Shown: positions 11,427-21,395, numbered from the stretch's first letter. The stretch: DNA of 64,000 bases from Pseudomonas oleovorans subsp. oleovorans (GCF_002197815.1 NZ_NIUB01000002.1:124001-188000); one strand, 5' to 3'. The notes: a model not told the origin generated them from the letters alone. A program made the numbers and translations.

Positions 11427-12370
11427 TGGCTAGCCTGTTCGGGCACTCCGGCGCGCATTGACAGTGCGATGCGTTCGGCGGTCCCCAAAGGAATCTCACC
11501 CACCACGGTCACCATCACGTCACCAGAGTCGGTACTCATCCGCCGCGAAACCGCGACGGTTGGGCCCAGCTGACTGCGCGCATCGTCGACAACGCTGCCG
11601 TTGAGGGGCTCGATGAAAACGGAGAAACGTGCGAGACCGTCGCCATACATCAGGTAGGCGACAGTTTCATCGGAAGCAGGATCCCGACGCATCTGCGCCG
11701 CAATAAGGGTAAAGCCCGGCGGCAACCAGTCGGATCGCCAGGTACCTTCGGCCATGCTGTCGGCAGCACGAAAACGCACCGGCCTGCAGCTCGAACTCGG
11801 TTGCATGGCGTTTTCAACAGGGGTAGAAGTGTCCAACTGGGCGAACTGAAAGCGCTCCAGAAGCTGGCCGCGCTCGTTCAATAGGAGGGATTTCAACGGC
11901 AGACCGGTCTCCCGATCCAGGTGCAATTCGAAGCCGTAGCGATGCTGGTCCTTGGGTTCAAGCACCAGTACATCAGCTGCGCGGTTGGCAATGCGCGACT
12001 GGCCAGCAACACGCATGTTGTACCAATTGCTCAACTGCTCCGCATCCAGCTGACGGGCAGGCCAGGCCTGCCCTTCACTGACCTGGTCGGCCAGCGCGCC
12101 CGTGACGCACTGAGTCTGGCCATCGACTTTCAGCACCTCTTGGGCAGGCCCATCGAGCTGCAGAAGACGCTCGCGAATCTGCCCCCCCTCTTCCACTCGG
12201 TGCCATACGGCATGAGTGGAGAAACTTCCATTGCGCTCATATATGAACGTGCCCTGGAAGCTTTGCTGGCGTTCTGCCGCAGCGAGGCGCCCGAGTAAGT
12301 CTTGCACCCCGGAGGCCTGAACCGGCAATGCCAGCAGACCTCCAAGCAGGCAGAGGGGAATCGCGCGCAT
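11423..12370 (-). CDS. mucB: Periplasmic AlgU regulator MucB (RseB)
   Basis: Periplasmic protein that binds the periplasmic tail of MucA and protects it from proteolysis, keeping AlgU silent until lipid or LPS signals release it. The 315-residue protein has an N-terminal signal peptide (LCLLGGLLALPVQASG) ending near residue 20. The family's lipoprotein-like large domain and smaller C-terminal domain follow. It lies 15 bp after mucA and overlaps mucC by 4 bp. Confidence 0.96.
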   Translation of the reverse strand: MRAIPLCLLGGLLALPVQASGVQDLLGRLAAAERQQSFQGTFIYERNGSFSTHAVWHRVEEGGQIRERLLQLDGPAQEVLKVDGQTQCVTGALADQVSEGQAWPARQLDAEQLSNWYNMRVAGQSRIANRAADVLVLEPKDQHRYGFELHLDRETGLPLKSLLLNERGQLLERFQFAQLDTSTPVENAMQPSSSCRPVRFRAADSMAEGTWRSDWLPPGFTLIAAQMRRDPASDETVAYLMYGDGLARFSVFIEPLNGSVVDDARSQLGPTVAVSRRMSTDSGDVMVTVVGEIPLGTAERIALSMRAGVPEQASQ

Positions 12371-12385
12371 GTGACTCCTTAGCGC

Positions 12386-12958
12386 TTAGCGGTTTTCCAG
12401 GCTCGCAGCACGAGCATAAGGCAGAGCGGTTTCACCGGCACCCATCACGGCTTCCTGCGCATGCTGGCGCAGATAGTTCGGCAGACGCTGCTCATGCCAG
12501 CTGGCAGTGCCAGCCTCGGCAGACTCGCCGACTTCCTCGCTGCTGTTGTAACCGGCCAGCAGTGCAGAACCCTGCACCTGCGGTACCGAGAGTACCGGAG
12601 AAGCATCCTGTTGAGCCAACTGAGCGCCGCTCAGATCATCCTGATTGTAGAAACGCACACCCGCCAGCACAGCAACGGTCACCGATGCCGCCACGGCTAC
12701 ACGCCCGACGCTGCGCCAGATCGACGTCTTGCGCGCCGGAATGGCCTCGTCGGCCAATGCCGCGGAAACCGCTGATGCGATGTCCAGCTGCGGCACCACC
12801 AGCTCTCGGTGCATGGCTGCACGGGCGATCTGGTAACGCGACCAAGTGCCACGCAGCTCGCCATCCTCGCTGGCTGCGAGCACGCGCCGCAATTCCAGTT
12901 GGTCCGCTTCGTTATCCATCACCGCGGACAGCGATTCCTGCAGGGTTTCACGACTCAT
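12386..12958 (-). CDS. mucA: Anti-sigma factor MucA (RseA)
   Basis: Single-pass inner-membrane anti-sigma factor that sequesters AlgU at the membrane and is destroyed by regulated proteolysis under envelope stress. The 190-residue protein has a cytoplasmic AlgU-binding domain (1-80), one membrane segment at about 82-101 (VGRVAVAASVTVAVLAG) and a periplasmic tail that should bind MucB. The frame is intact, with no mucA22-like truncation, so a non-mucoid default state is expected. Confidence 0.96.
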   Translation of the reverse strand: MSRETLQESLSAVMDNEADQLELRRVLAASEDGELRGTWSRYQIARAAMHRELVVPQLDIASAVSAALADEAIPARKTSIWRSVGRVAVAASVTVAVLAGVRFYNQDDLSGAQLAQQDASPVLSVPQVQGSALLAGYNSSEEVGESAEAGTASWHEQRLPNYLRQHAQEAVMGAGETALPYARAASLENR

Positions 12959-12988
12959 GGCGCTCCTCTCTTGGCTGCCGCCGCTGCC

Positions 12989-13570
12989 TTAGGCATCCTG
13001 CAACAGAGGTTGCAGGGACTTATCAATTGCCTCACGTGCGCGGAATATCCGCGAACGCACTGTACCTACAGGACACTGCATGACGCCGGCAATGTCCTCG
13101 TAACTCAAGCCTTCGAACTCACGCAGGGTCAGGGCCGTGCGCAAATCATCCGGCAACTGGGCGATGGTTCGATGCACGGTGGCTTCGATCTCGTCGCGCA
13201 GCAATGCCCGCTCCGGTGACTCGATGTCCTTGAGGCCGTGGTCGCCGTCATAGAACTCCGCGTCATCGCTACTGACATCGCTATCCGGCGGCCGACGGCC
13301 GCGCGATACCAGATAATTCTTCGCCGTGTTGATGGCGATGCGATACAGCCATGTATAGAACGCGCTGTCACCGCGAAAGTTTCCAAGCGCTCGGTAAGCT
13401 TTTACGAACGTTTCCTGAGCAACATCCTGAGCCTCGTGAGTGTCGTGCACGAATCGCACGATCAGACCAAGGATCTTGTGCTGATACTTCAGCACCAACA
13501 GATCGAAGGCACGCTTGTCACCGTGCTGCACTCGCTCGACCAGTTGCTGATCATCTTCCTGGATTAGCAT
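12989..13570 (-). CDS. algU: RNA polymerase sigma factor AlgU (sigma-E/sigma-22)
   Basis: ECF sigma factor controlling envelope-stress, alginate and osmotic-stress genes. The 193-residue protein has region 2 (LLVLKYQHKILGLIVRFV, then AQDVAQETFVKAYRAL) and region 4 (LREFEGLSYEDIAGVM with RSRIFRAREAI). Length equals the P. aeruginosa protein. It heads algU-mucA-mucB-mucC-mucD, followed by its anti-sigma factor 30 bp downstream. Two GAACTT-type promoters upstream indicate autoregulation. Confidence 0.98.
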   Translation of the reverse strand: MLIQEDDQQLVERVQHGDKRAFDLLVLKYQHKILGLIVRFVHDTHEAQDVAQETFVKAYRALGNFRGDSAFYTWLYRIAINTAKNYLVSRGRRPPDSDVSSDDAEFYDGDHGLKDIESPERALLRDEIEATVHRTIAQLPDDLRTALTLREFEGLSYEDIAGVMQCPVGTVRSRIFRAREAIDKSLQPLLQDA

Positions 13571-13628
13571 GCACTCCCCTCACAACGCTCGGAGGAGGTC
13601 TGCACCCGTAAGCGAATCAGCTTGCCAA

Positions 13629-13656
13629 GATAGACTCGGGTCTTAAGCAAAAGTTC
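13629..13656 (-). promoter_or_regulatory. AlgU-dependent promoter of algU (proximal)
   Basis: The minus strand reads GAACTT (13656-13651), a 16-bp spacer, then TCTATC (13634-13629). This fits the AlgU consensus GAACTT-N16/17-TCnnA-like. It lies about 60 bp before the algU start, matching the autoregulated proximal promoter known upstream of P. aeruginosa algU. Assignment is by consensus and position only. Confidence 0.75.
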
Positions 13657-13822
13657 TCCCCTCCAACCAAGCTTCCCGCAGAGTTTTCTTCCCTCTGCCT
13701 GGAATGGCGCCAGCGGAACCTTTCCGCCCGCGCAAATAATCTTATCGCCGCTCATTTCCACACCCTCCGCTGACTTCAGATGCAGGCACGCGCAAGCGAT
13801 CTCCCTTATATGGGCGACCCTC

Positions 13823-13850
13823 AATGGAACCTTAATGACTAAGAAAGTTC
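13823..13850 (-). promoter_or_regulatory. Second AlgU-type promoter match (distal)
   Basis: The minus strand reads GAACTT (13850-13845), a 16-bp spacer, then TCCATT (13828-13823). It is a weaker -10 than the proximal site. P. aeruginosa algU has two AlgU-dependent promoters, so a second site is plausible. Confidence is moderate because the -10 is degenerate. Confidence 0.5.
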
Positions 13851-13936
13851 CCGAGCACCGAGGTCGGTCATAAGCCACCTATTGTGCCGCTGCCCCTCTC
13901 TATATACTAGGGCTCGCTTTCACGCGGAACTCGGAC

Positions 13937-15568
13937 ATGAGCCAACACTTCCAGCATGATGTTCTGGTCATCGGCAGCGGCGCCGCTGGCCTGACGCTCG
14001 CCCTCACCCTACCCTCCCATCTGCGCATCGCGGTATTGAGCAAAGGCAAGCTGGCCAATGGCTCGACCTACTGGGCGCAAGGTGGCGTGGCAGCCGTTCT
14101 GGACGATACCGACACGGTCGAATCACACGTCGCCGACACCCTCAACGCCGGGGCCGGCCTGTGCAACGAAGACGCCGTGCGTTTCACCGTAGAACACAGC
14201 CGCGAGGCCATCCAGTGGCTGATCGATCAGGGCGTCCCCTTCACCCGAGACGATGAAACCGCGCGCGAGGACGGCGGCTTCGAGTTCCATCTGACCCGCG
14301 AGGGAGGCCACAGCCATCGGCGCATCATCCACGCCGCCGACGCGACTGGTGCGGCAATTTTCAACACCCTGCTGGAGCAGGCCCGACAACGCCCGAACAT
14401 CGAGCTGCTGGAGCAACGCGTCGCCGTCGACCTGATCACCGAGGGCAAGCTCGGCCTGGATGGCGAGCGCTGTCTGGGCGCTTACGTACTGGATCGTGAC
14501 CGCGGTGAGGTCGACACCTTCAGCGCGCGCTTCGTGATTCTCGCCACCGGCGGCGCGGCCAAGGTCTACCTCTATACCAGCAACCCCGACGGTGCCTGTG
14601 GCGACGGCATCGCCATGGCCTGGCGTGCCGGCTGTCGCGTCGGCAACCTGGAGTTCAACCAGTTCCACCCTACCTGCCTGTATCACCCGCAGGCCAAGAG
14701 CTTCCTGATCACCGAAGCCGTGCGTGGCGAAGGCGGCCTGCTCAAGCTGCCCAATGGCGAACGCTTCATGCAGCGTTTCGATGAGCGCGCCGAACTGGCA
14801 CCGCGCGATATCGTTGCCCGTGCCATCGACCATGAAATGAAGCGCCTGGGCGTCGACTGCGTGTACTTGGACATCAGTCACAAGCCGGCCGAATTTATCA
14901 AGAGTCATTTCCCCACCGTCTACGAACGCTGCCTGGGCTTTGGCATCGACATCACCAAGCAGCCCATCCCGGTGGTGCCGGCGGCGCATTACACCTGCGG
15001 TGGCGTGGTGGTCGACCAGCATGGCCGCACCGACGTGCCCGGCCTCTACGCCATTGGCGAAACCAGCTTCACCGGCCTGCATGGCGCCAACCGCATGGCC
15101 AGCAATTCGCTGCTGGAGTGCTTCGTCTATGCGCGCTCGGCCTGTGCCGACATCGTCGCCCAACTCGATGCGGTGGACATGCCGATCGACCTGCCCTGCT
15201 GGGATGCCAGCCAGGTGACCGACTCCGACGAGGACGTGATCATCGCCCACAACTGGGATGAGCTGCGGCGTTTCATGTGGGATTACGTCGGTATCGTGCG
15301 CACCAACAAGCGCCTGCAGCGCGCGCAACACCGCGTGCGCCTGCTGCTGGACGAGATCGACGAGTTCTATTCGAACTACAAGGTCAGTCGTGATCTGATC
15401 GAGCTGCGCAACCTCGCACTGGTCGCCGAGCTGATGATCCGCTCGGCCATGCAGCGTCATGAAAGCCGCGGGCTGCACTACACCCTCGACTACCCCGAGC
15501 AGTTGGCCGAAGCCCGCGACACTATTCTGACGCCGACGTCCCAGGCTCAGCCCAGCGCCGCCGGCTGA
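13937..15568 (+). CDS. nadB: L-aspartate oxidase NadB
   Basis: Flavoprotein that oxidises L-aspartate to iminoaspartate, the first step of de novo NAD synthesis. The 543-residue protein has the FAD-binding GSGAAG at 13-18, a [10 protein letters not shown] substrate-loop region near residue 41, and the conserved HPTCLYHP and [15 protein letters not shown] segments. C-terminal helices are of the fumarate reductase type. Its 3' end overlaps the convergent ygfX-like gene by 47 bp. It is divergent from algU, as in other pseudomonads. Confidence 0.97.
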   Translation: MSQHFQHDVLVIGSGAAGLTLALTLPSHLRIAVLSKGKLANGSTYWAQGGVAAVLDDTDTVESHVADTLNAGAGLCNEDAVRFTVEHSREAIQWLIDQGVPFTRDDETAREDGGFEFHLTREGGHSHRRIIHAADATGAAIFNTLLEQARQRPNIELLEQRVAVDLITEGKLGLDGERCLGAYVLDRDRGEVDTFSARFVILATGGAAKVYLYTSNPDGACGDGIAMAWRAGCRVGNLEFNQFHPTCLYHPQAKSFLITEAVRGEGGLLKLPNGERFMQRFDERAELAPRDIVARAIDHEMKRLGVDCVYLDISHKPAEFIKSHFPTVYERCLGFGIDITKQPIPVVPAAHYTCGGVVVDQHGRTDVPGLYAIGETSFTGLHGANRMASNSLLECFVYARSACADIVAQLDAVDMPIDLPCWDASQVTDSDEDVIIAHNWDELRRFMWDYVGIVRTNKRLQRAQHRVRLLLDEIDEFYSNYKVSRDLIELRNLALVAELMIRSAMQRHESRGLHYTLDYPEQLAEARDTILTPTSQAQPSAAG

Positions 15569-15989
15569 ACTTCAGACGCAAGCGCAGGCGCCGGTGCTGC
15601 TCGGGCGCCAGCGCATCGCGGGCAATGCACAGCCCACGACTGAAACGCTGGCCTGGCAGGCGATAGCGCAGCACCACCGCCAGCGGCAACGCCAGACTAT
15701 CCGGGCGCAGTTGCACCGCCTGCCAGCCTGCTGCAACGCTATATAGATGCCAGCCGAATCCATCACGGCGCAAACCCGTGATGGCCTGTGGCGCAGTCAG
15801 CAAGACGTGTCGCGGTAGCACCCAGGCGGCATGTGCCAGGCAAGCCACAAGTGACAGCAGCCTGGACCAGGTGGGAATGTCGGCCAGCCACGGCGCCAGC
15901 AAGGCCAGTGCCTGGACCGACAGGTAGAGCCTCAGCAGCCAGCGTGATGGCTGCCAACGGCACTCGAAGACATCACTTGGGTTGGACAC
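15522..15989 (-). CDS. YgfX/CptA-like membrane protein
   Basis: A 155-residue protein of the YgfX family, encoded next to sdhE in many gammaproteobacteria. Residues about 17-60 form two hydrophobic membrane segments ([20 protein letters not shown] and [18 protein letters not shown]), followed by a basic C-terminal part. E. coli YgfX has been described as a cytoskeleton-interacting toxin (CptA), but that role is disputed and not shown here. It overlaps sdhE by 17 bp and runs into the nadB 3' end. Confidence 0.8.
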   Translation of the reverse strand: MSNPSDVFECRWQPSRWLLRLYLSVQALALLAPWLADIPTWSRLLSLVACLAHAAWVLPRHVLLTAPQAITGLRRDGFGWHLYSVAAGWQAVQLRPDSLALPLAVVLRYRLPGQRFSRGLCIARDALAPEQHRRLRLRLKFSRRRWAEPGTSASE

Positions 15990-16227
15990 GATCCAGGATC
16001 ATGCGCACGATATGGCGCAGGTCGGCATCCTCGGGCTCGCCGCGCTGCATGAACCAGCCGAACATGTCCTGATCCTCGCATTCCAACAACTTGCGATAGC
16101 GCGCCTGGTTCTCGGCATCCAGGCTCGGGTACACCTCCCTGACGAAGGGCACCAGCAGCACGTCCAGCTCCAGCATGCCACGGCGGCTATGCCAGAACAG
16201 GCGATTCAGTTCACTTTGCTCAACCAT
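15973..16227 (-). CDS. sdhE: FAD assembly factor SdhE
   Basis: Small cytoplasmic protein that promotes covalent FAD attachment to succinate dehydrogenase SdhA. The 84-residue product shows the family's RGxxE motif as RGMLE at 16-20 and the helical DMFGWFMQ segment. I chose the ATG at 16227; frames further upstream add unrelated sequence and run into ygfZ. It is coupled to the ygfX-like gene and divergent from ygfZ, a conserved three-gene neighbourhood. Confidence 0.93.
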   Translation of the reverse strand: MVEQSELNRLFWHSRRGMLELDVLLVPFVREVYPSLDAENQARYRKLLECEDQDMFGWFMQRGEPEDADLRHIVRMILDRVQPK

Positions 16228-16372
16228 GCAACGGACTCCTCGAACGAGGCCGGCAGTATAACGGCGAATTGCGTCGCTGTTCACCGCGACGCTGCGCAAT
16301 TGCGCTGACAAGGCCCCGCCCTGCCCACTATGATGATACCCCTGACCTTTATTCAGCGGTTCGATTTGCATC

Positions 16373-17314
16373 ATGGCCGATAGCGCTTACTTCACACTCC
16401 TCGATCACGAAGGCCTGCTCGCCGTTCGCGGCGCGGACGCAGCCAAGTTCCTGCAGGGCCAAGTGACCTGCAACCTCAATTACCTCAGCGCCAGCCAATC
16501 CAGTCTTGGCGCCCGCTGCACGCCCAAGGGCCGCATGCTGTCGAGCTTTCGCATCGTCCCGGTAGAAGACGGCTACCTGCTGGCCATGGCACGCGAACTG
16601 ATCGAGCCGCAGCTGGCCGATCTGCAGAAATATGCGGTGTTCTCCAAATCCAAGCTCAGCGACGAAAGCGCCGCCTGGGTCCGTTTTGGCCTGGCGGGCG
16701 CCGATGCCGTGCTGAGCGAACTCGATCTGCAGCTGGGCACCGCCAGTGATTCCCTGGCCAGCGCCGGCCAACTGCTCGCCGTACGCCTGAGCGATGGCCG
16801 CGCCGAACTTTGGGCGCCGGCAGAGGAAGCGCCAAAGCTGCAAGCCCAATTGGCCGCTCAACTGCCGCAGGCGCCACTGAACGACTGGTTGCTGGCTCAG
16901 ATCCGTGCGGGCGTGGGCCAGGTGTTCGGCGCGACACGTGAGCTGTTCATCCCGCAGATGATCAACCTGCAGGCCCTCGGCGGCGTGAGTTTCAAGAAAG
17001 GCTGCTACACCGGCCAGGAAATCGTCGCGCGCATGCAGTACCTGGGCAAGCTCAAGCGCCGCCTGCAGCGCCTGCGTCTGGTCGCTGCAGAGCTACCGGC
17101 CGTCGGCGTCGAATTGTTCTCACCGGTGCATGGCTCCAGCGTTGGCGAAGTGGTGCTGGCGGCCCAGGCCGGCGACGCCATCGAGCTGCTCGCCGTGTTG
17201 CAGGAAGACGCCGTGAACGACGGCCGCATTCATCTCGGCAGCAGTGAAGGCCCGCCCCTGACCCTGCTCGACCTGCCTTATCAGCTGGATGCTAACCAGG
17301 AAATCCAGCGCTGA
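16373..17314 (+). CDS. ygfZ: YgfZ folate-binding Fe-S/tRNA-modification protein
   Basis: Glycine-cleavage T-protein-like, tetrahydrofolate-binding protein that supports certain iron-sulfur enzymes, including the tRNA methylthiolase MiaB in E. coli. The 313-residue product contains the signature KGCYTGQE at 209-216, with the family cysteine at 211. It is divergent from sdhE with about 145 bp between them. Confidence 0.94.
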   Translation: MADSAYFTLLDHEGLLAVRGADAAKFLQGQVTCNLNYLSASQSSLGARCTPKGRMLSSFRIVPVEDGYLLAMARELIEPQLADLQKYAVFSKSKLSDESAAWVRFGLAGADAVLSELDLQLGTASDSLASAGQLLAVRLSDGRAELWAPAEEAPKLQAQLAAQLPQAPLNDWLLAQIRAGVGQVFGATRELFIPQMINLQALGGVSFKKGCYTGQEIVARMQYLGKLKRRLQRLRLVAAELPAVGVELFSPVHGSSVGEVVLAAQAGDAIELLAVLQEDAVNDGRIHLGSSEGPPLTLLDLPYQLDANQEIQR

Positions 17315-17360
17315 CTAAACTTCCCCGGCGCCGCATCGGATCGCCAAAGAGAGCTACTTC

Positions 17361-18197
17361 ATGAGCAAACTTGCCGAAAAAGTCCAACAGGAACTGATCC
17401 ACGCCATCGAAAACGATGAGCTGGTACTGCCCACCCTGCCCGAGGTGGCATTGCGGGTGCGTGAAGCAGCCGAAGACCCGGGTGTGGGTATTCCGCAGAT
17501 CAGCAAGGTAATCGGTAACGACGCCGCCCTCACCGCGCGCATCATCAAGGTGGTCAACAGCCCGCTGCTGCGCAGCAACAAGGAGATCACCGACCTGCAG
17601 ATGGCTGTCAGCCGTCTGGGCATCAACTACACCTGCAACCTGGCCACCGGCCTGGCCATGGAGCAGATATTCCAGGCCACCAGCGACGTGGTCGACCGCA
17701 AGATGCGCGAGGTGTGGAACAAGAGCACCGAGATCGCCGGTATCTGCCACGTGCTGTGCCGTCACTACACCCGCCTGATGCCGGATCAGGCTACGCTCGC
17801 CGGCCTGGTGCACCAGATCGGCGTGCTGCCGATCCTCACCTACGCCGAAGAACACAACGAACTGCTGGCCGACTCCATCAGCCTCAATCACGTGATCGAG
17901 CAGATTCACCCGATCATCGGCGACAAGATCCTGCGTACCTGGGAGTTCCCCGAGCCCATCGCCATCGTGCCGAGCCAGTATCTGGATTTCACCCGCGACT
18001 CGGCCAAGGTCGATTACGTCGATATCGTTCAGGTCGCCACGCTGCAAAGCTACCTGGGCAGCGAGCACCCCTACACCCAGCTGGACTGGAGCAAGGTCCC
18101 GGCCTTCGCCAAGCTCGGCCTCGACCCGCAGGTCGACATGCAGGCCGACGAAGACCTCTCCGCTGCCATGGAAGCAGCCATGAGCATGCTGCAATAA
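17361..18197 (+). CDS. HDOD-domain protein
   Basis: A 278-residue stand-alone HDOD protein. The domain covers about residues 15-215 (LPTLPEVALRVREAAED and VKVVNSPLLRS-like segments). HDOD proteins are related to HD phosphohydrolases but usually lack catalytic residues, and they act in signalling or in control of motility and stress responses. No receiver, GGDEF or EAL domain is attached, so the input is unknown. It lies 46 bp after ygfZ on the same strand and is followed by a structured repeat at 18208-18285. Confidence 0.85.
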   Translation: MSKLAEKVQQELIHAIENDELVLPTLPEVALRVREAAEDPGVGIPQISKVIGNDAALTARIIKVVNSPLLRSNKEITDLQMAVSRLGINYTCNLATGLAMEQIFQATSDVVDRKMREVWNKSTEIAGICHVLCRHYTRLMPDQATLAGLVHQIGVLPILTYAEEHNELLADSISLNHVIEQIHPIIGDKILRTWEFPEPIAIVPSQYLDFTRDSAKVDYVDIVQVATLQSYLGSEHPYTQLDWSKVPAFAKLGLDPQVDMQADEDLSAAMEAAMSMLQ

Positions 18198-18207
18198 AAG
18201 CATCTCG

Positions 18208-18285
18208 CCATGGATGGCAAAAAATTGTCGGGAGCAATTTTTGACGTCGCTGCGCGACGGCCCGAAGGGTGATCTACAGGGACGC
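18208..18285 (+). repeat. Dispersed double-hairpin repeat, copy A
   Basis: Two adjacent hairpins (AAAATTGTCGGGAGCAATTTT and GTCGCTGCGCGAC) are followed by GGCCCGAAGGGT and CAGGGA. The inverted counterpart at 21396-21471 has the same order and spacing. It is intergenic, after the HDOD gene. The first hairpin is followed by only a short T-run, so termination is possible but not clear. Confidence 0.75.
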
Positions 18286-18336
18286 AGATCACAAAATGTC
18301 TCTACACTCGAGCCATTCGCTTGAGGAAGTAGAGCC

Positions 18337-19092
18337 ATGCGTTACGCATTCTTCCTGCTCGTCCTGTTGCTCGGCAGTGCCCAGGCTGCCGAGCAGGTAC
18401 GTCTGACCAACGGCGAATGGCCGCCCTATCTCGGTGAAACCCTGCCCTACCATGGTGTAGCGTCACGCATCGTCGCCGAGGCGTTCGCACTTCAGGGCAT
18501 CGAAGTGCAGTGGGAGTTTCACCCCTGGGCGCGCTCGCTGAAAATGGCCAAACAAGGCGTGCGCGACGGCAGCGCCGTCTGGTTTCACAACCCCGAACGT
18601 GAACGGCACTTTCATATCAGCGAGCCGGTGGTCGAAAGCCGCTACTACTTCTTTCACCGCAAGACCCACGCGTTTGACTGGAACGATGTCACAGATCTGC
18701 GCGGCCTGCGCATTGCCGCTACTCGTGGCTATGACTACGGCGAAGCCTTTCAACGCGCCGAAGCCGCCGGAGAGCTCGAGGTGGTACGTCTGACCGGTGA
18801 TGAGCAGGGCCTGCGCCAGTTGCTGGCCGGGCGCATCGATGTGTTTCCCGTGGACAAGGTGGTGGGCTTCGACCTGCTCCATCAGCAATTCAGCGCTGCC
18901 GAACGTCGTTTGCTGAGTTTTCACCCGGTGCCACTGCGTAGCGACAGCCTGCACCTGCTGCTGTCACGAGAAGTGCCAGGCAATGCCGAACTAATGCAGC
19001 GCTTCAACCGGGGCCTGGCGCGACTGCGCGACAGCGGCAAAATTTCGCAGTACCTGCTGGAAATCCAGCAGCCGTTAAGCCTCGGGCACTGA
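18337..19092 (+). CDS. Periplasmic solute-binding protein (family 3-like)
   Basis: A 251-residue exported protein with a signal peptide (LLVLLLGSAQAAEQ, cleavage near residue 20) and a family 3 amino-acid-type periplasmic binding fold, e.g. LTNGEWPPYLGE near the N-terminus. No ABC permease or ATPase is adjacent, which is common for orphan members of this group in Pseudomonas. The ligand is unknown. It converges with the sensor kinase gene, overlapping its 3' end by 18 bp. Confidence 0.82.
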   Translation: MRYAFFLLVLLLGSAQAAEQVRLTNGEWPPYLGETLPYHGVASRIVAEAFALQGIEVQWEFHPWARSLKMAKQGVRDGSAVWFHNPERERHFHISEPVVESRYYFFHRKTHAFDWNDVTDLRGLRIAATRGYDYGEAFQRAEAAGELEVVRLTGDEQGLRQLLAGRIDVFPVDKVVGFDLLHQQFSAAERRLLSFHPVPLRSDSLHLLLSREVPGNAELMQRFNRGLARLRDSGKISQYLLEIQQPLSLGH

Positions 19093-20471
19093 AACCGGGA
19101 ACACCCCCCGCACCCGCAAGCCATGCGGCATCGCCTGATGCAGGCTGATCTGCGCACGATGCGCTCGGCAGATCTCGCCGACGATAGCCAACCCCAAGCC
19201 GGCGCCACTGCCCTGTGCGCTGCGTCGATAGAAGCGTTCGAACACCTTGTCGCGCTCCTCTTCGGGAATGCCCGGCCCATCGTCTTCGACTTCCAGTACC
19301 GCTGGCGCCAAAACCCGCAGCACCAGGTTACCGCCAGGTGGCGTATATGCCAGGGCGTTATCGATCAGGTTGCTGAGCAGTTCATTGAGCAAGGTCGGTT
19401 CACCGTCGACCCAGACCGGCTGCTCGGCCTCGAGTGCCAGCGCGACACCGCGCGCATGAGCCAGCGGCGCATGGCCAGGCCCAGTTCCCGGGCCAGCAAG
19501 CTGAGATCGATGCGTTGCGCGCCGCCTTCGGTGATGGCCCGCGCGCCACTTTCGATGCGTGCCAGCGACAGCAACTGGTTAGCCAGATTGGTCAGCCGGT
19601 CGCTGTGCTCGGCGGCCTGTTCCAGGGTCTGGCGCCAGTCATCGGGGTTATCGGCACGCAGCCCCAGGGCGATTCGCGCCTTGAGCGCGGCCAGCGGCGT
19701 GCGCAGTTCATGAGCCGCATCGGCGATAAAGGCCGACTGCCGCTCGAACAACGTCTGCAGGCGCTCGTTGAACTGATTCAGCGCCTCGACCAGCGGGCCG
19801 ATCTCGCGTGGCAACTCGGCGTCTGGCAATGGCCGCAGGTCATCGCTGGCGCGCTCGGCCACGGCGCGGCGCAAGGTCTCCAGCGGTCGCAGTGCCAGGC
19901 TGACTGCGACCCAGATCAACAGCAGCGCCACCGCCACCAACAGGCCGATGCGCCACAAGGTGCCGATCAGCAACTCTCTGGCCATGCGTTCGCGGGCCCC
20001 CTGAGTTTCGGCCACGCGAATTTCCGCCATGCCTTTGATGGTGGTCTCGCTGACCGGCTGCAACAGGCTCACCACACGCACGCCCTGGCCGCGGTACATA
20101 CCGTCATAGAAGCGCGCCAGCGCCGGGTAATCCTCAGTGCGTGGTGTATCGGCAGGCGCCGAAGGCAGGTCTTCGTAGCCGGAGATCAGCTCGCCTTCGA
20201 TCCCCAGCACCTGGTAATAGATACGTCCGGCGCTGTCATAGGCGAAGGCATCCAGCGCCATGTAGGGCACGTTGGCGCGCAGTGCCCCCGCGGTGCTGTA
20301 CAGCCCATCGGCGATGGCCCTGGCCGACGCCAGCAGCGTACGGTCATAGGCCGTGTCCGCCGCGTGACGCGCGCTCCAGTAGGCACTGAGGCTGCTGACC
20401 AGCAGGATCACCGACAACAGCAGCGCCAATCGGCGCAGCAGGCGACCGCGCAGGCTGCCGATGCGGGTCAT
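19075..20471 (-). pseudogene. tctE: TctE-like sensor histidine kinase, frameshifted
   Basis: Membrane sensor kinase pairing with the response regulator at 20468-21139 and probably sensing tricarboxylates. The N-terminal frame (19365-20471) gives two membrane segments (about 13-30 and 170-190), a periplasmic domain and the phospho-acceptor HELRTP. The C-terminal frame (19075 to about 19468) gives the N-box NELLSNLIDNAL, DDGPGIP and GAGLGLAIV. The two parts join without loss if one base is added near 19461-19472; reading across gives LGLAM then PLAHARGVALALE. It is either a real single-base deletion or a sequence error. Start overlaps the regulator stop by 4 bp. Confidence 0.8.
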
Positions 20472-21139
20472 GCCTCCACCGCCTCCAGCAGGTAACCCAG
20501 CCCGCGGAAGGTGACGATACGCACGGCATGCCCTTCGAGCTTCTTGCGCAGTCGATGGATATAGATCTCGATGGCATCGGGACTGGCCTCCTCGTCCAGG
20601 CCGAAAACCTGAGCCGCCAACTGCTCCTTGCTCATGACCCGACCCAGGCGGGCGATCATCGCCTCCAGCACCGCCTGCTCACGCGCAGTCAGCGTCAGCG
20701 CCTCACCGGCCAGGGTGAAACGTCGAGCGCCGAGGTCGTAGACCAGCTCGCCACAGCGTTGCAGTTGCTCACCACCCAGCACGCTGCGACGCAACAGCGC
20801 TTTGACCCGCGCCTCCAGCTCGGAGAGTTCGAAGGGCTTGGCCAGATAATCATCGGCGCCAAGATTGAGACCGTGCACCCGATCCTTCACCTCACCACGC
20901 GCGGTCAACATCAGCACCGGCAGGGTCTGGCCGCGGTCACGCAAACGTGCCAGCACGGCGAAACCATCGAGCCGCGGCAGACCGATATCGAGGATGGCCA
21001 GCGCATAGTCCTCGCTGGCAAGCGCCAGGTCGGCGGCCATGCCATCGTGCAGCACGTCTACCGTCCAGCCCGCGCCCTTGAGGGCCTGGGCCACGCTTTC
21101 CGCCAGCTGCAGATGGTCTTCGACCAGCAGAATTCGCAC
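20468..21139 (-). CDS. tctD: TctD-like response regulator (OmpR family)
   Basis: A 223-residue DNA-binding regulator. The receiver domain (1-115) has the phosphorylated Asp in AILDIGLP near residue 51 and the conserved Lys in YLAKPF near 101. The winged-helix DNA-binding domain spans about 125-220. I chose the GTG at 21139, with GGAGG 6 nt upstream, because it starts exactly at the receiver domain; upstream frame extensions are non-homologous. It sits opposite the porin and tctCBA genes, which it probably activates. Confidence 0.9.
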   Translation of the reverse strand: MRILLVEDHLQLAESVAQALKGAGWTVDVLHDGMAADLALASEDYALAILDIGLPRLDGFAVLARLRDRGQTLPVLMLTARGEVKDRVHGLNLGADDYLAKPFELSELEARVKALLRRSVLGGEQLQRCGELVYDLGARRFTLAGEALTLTAREQAVLEAMIARLGRVMSKEQLAAQVFGLDEEASPDAIEIYIHRLRKKLEGHAVRIVTFRGLGYLLEAVEA

Positions 21140-21277
21140 CCTAAACCTCCACCACAAGATCGTTCGAGGCGCGCAGTGTAGCGCCGCCATCGCCACTGTG
21201 AATTGCCGAAATGCCGAACGAGTCGAAACAGCCCTCGTAGGGGAATGCCAGTCCGTCAGGCACCAGGAGAAGAATAG

Positions 21278-21342
21278 GTAGGGTGCGCCGTGCGCGCCGC
21301 TGACACTCGCACTGGCACGTCGGTGCGCACGGCGCACCCTAC
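21278..21342. repeat. GTAGGG-type inverted repeat
   Basis: Arms GTAGGGTGCGCCGTGCGC and GCGCACGGCGCACCCTAC form a perfect 18-bp inverted repeat around a 29-bp centre. It lies in the tctD-porin gap, with no T-run. It belongs to the same loose family as the elements at 1803, 27036 and 30797. Confidence 0.8.
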
Positions 21343-21395
21343 CCCCGAATGACGGGCCCGCGCAGGCCACAAAAATCGCGCCCGGCATTTTTTTG

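Larger units (their letters stand above)
13571..13936. other. Divergent algU / nadB control region
   Basis: This 366-bp gap separates divergently transcribed algU and nadB. It holds two AlgU-type promoter matches facing algU, listed separately, and a TATACT hexamer near 13902 that could be the -10 element of nadB. A minus-strand frame spanning most of it is judged non-coding. Confidence 0.6.

Noticed and set aside
13564..13878. Minus-strand open frame of 104 codons before algU
   Set aside because: It covers both AlgU promoter matches, lacks a family, and its composition is not coding-like.
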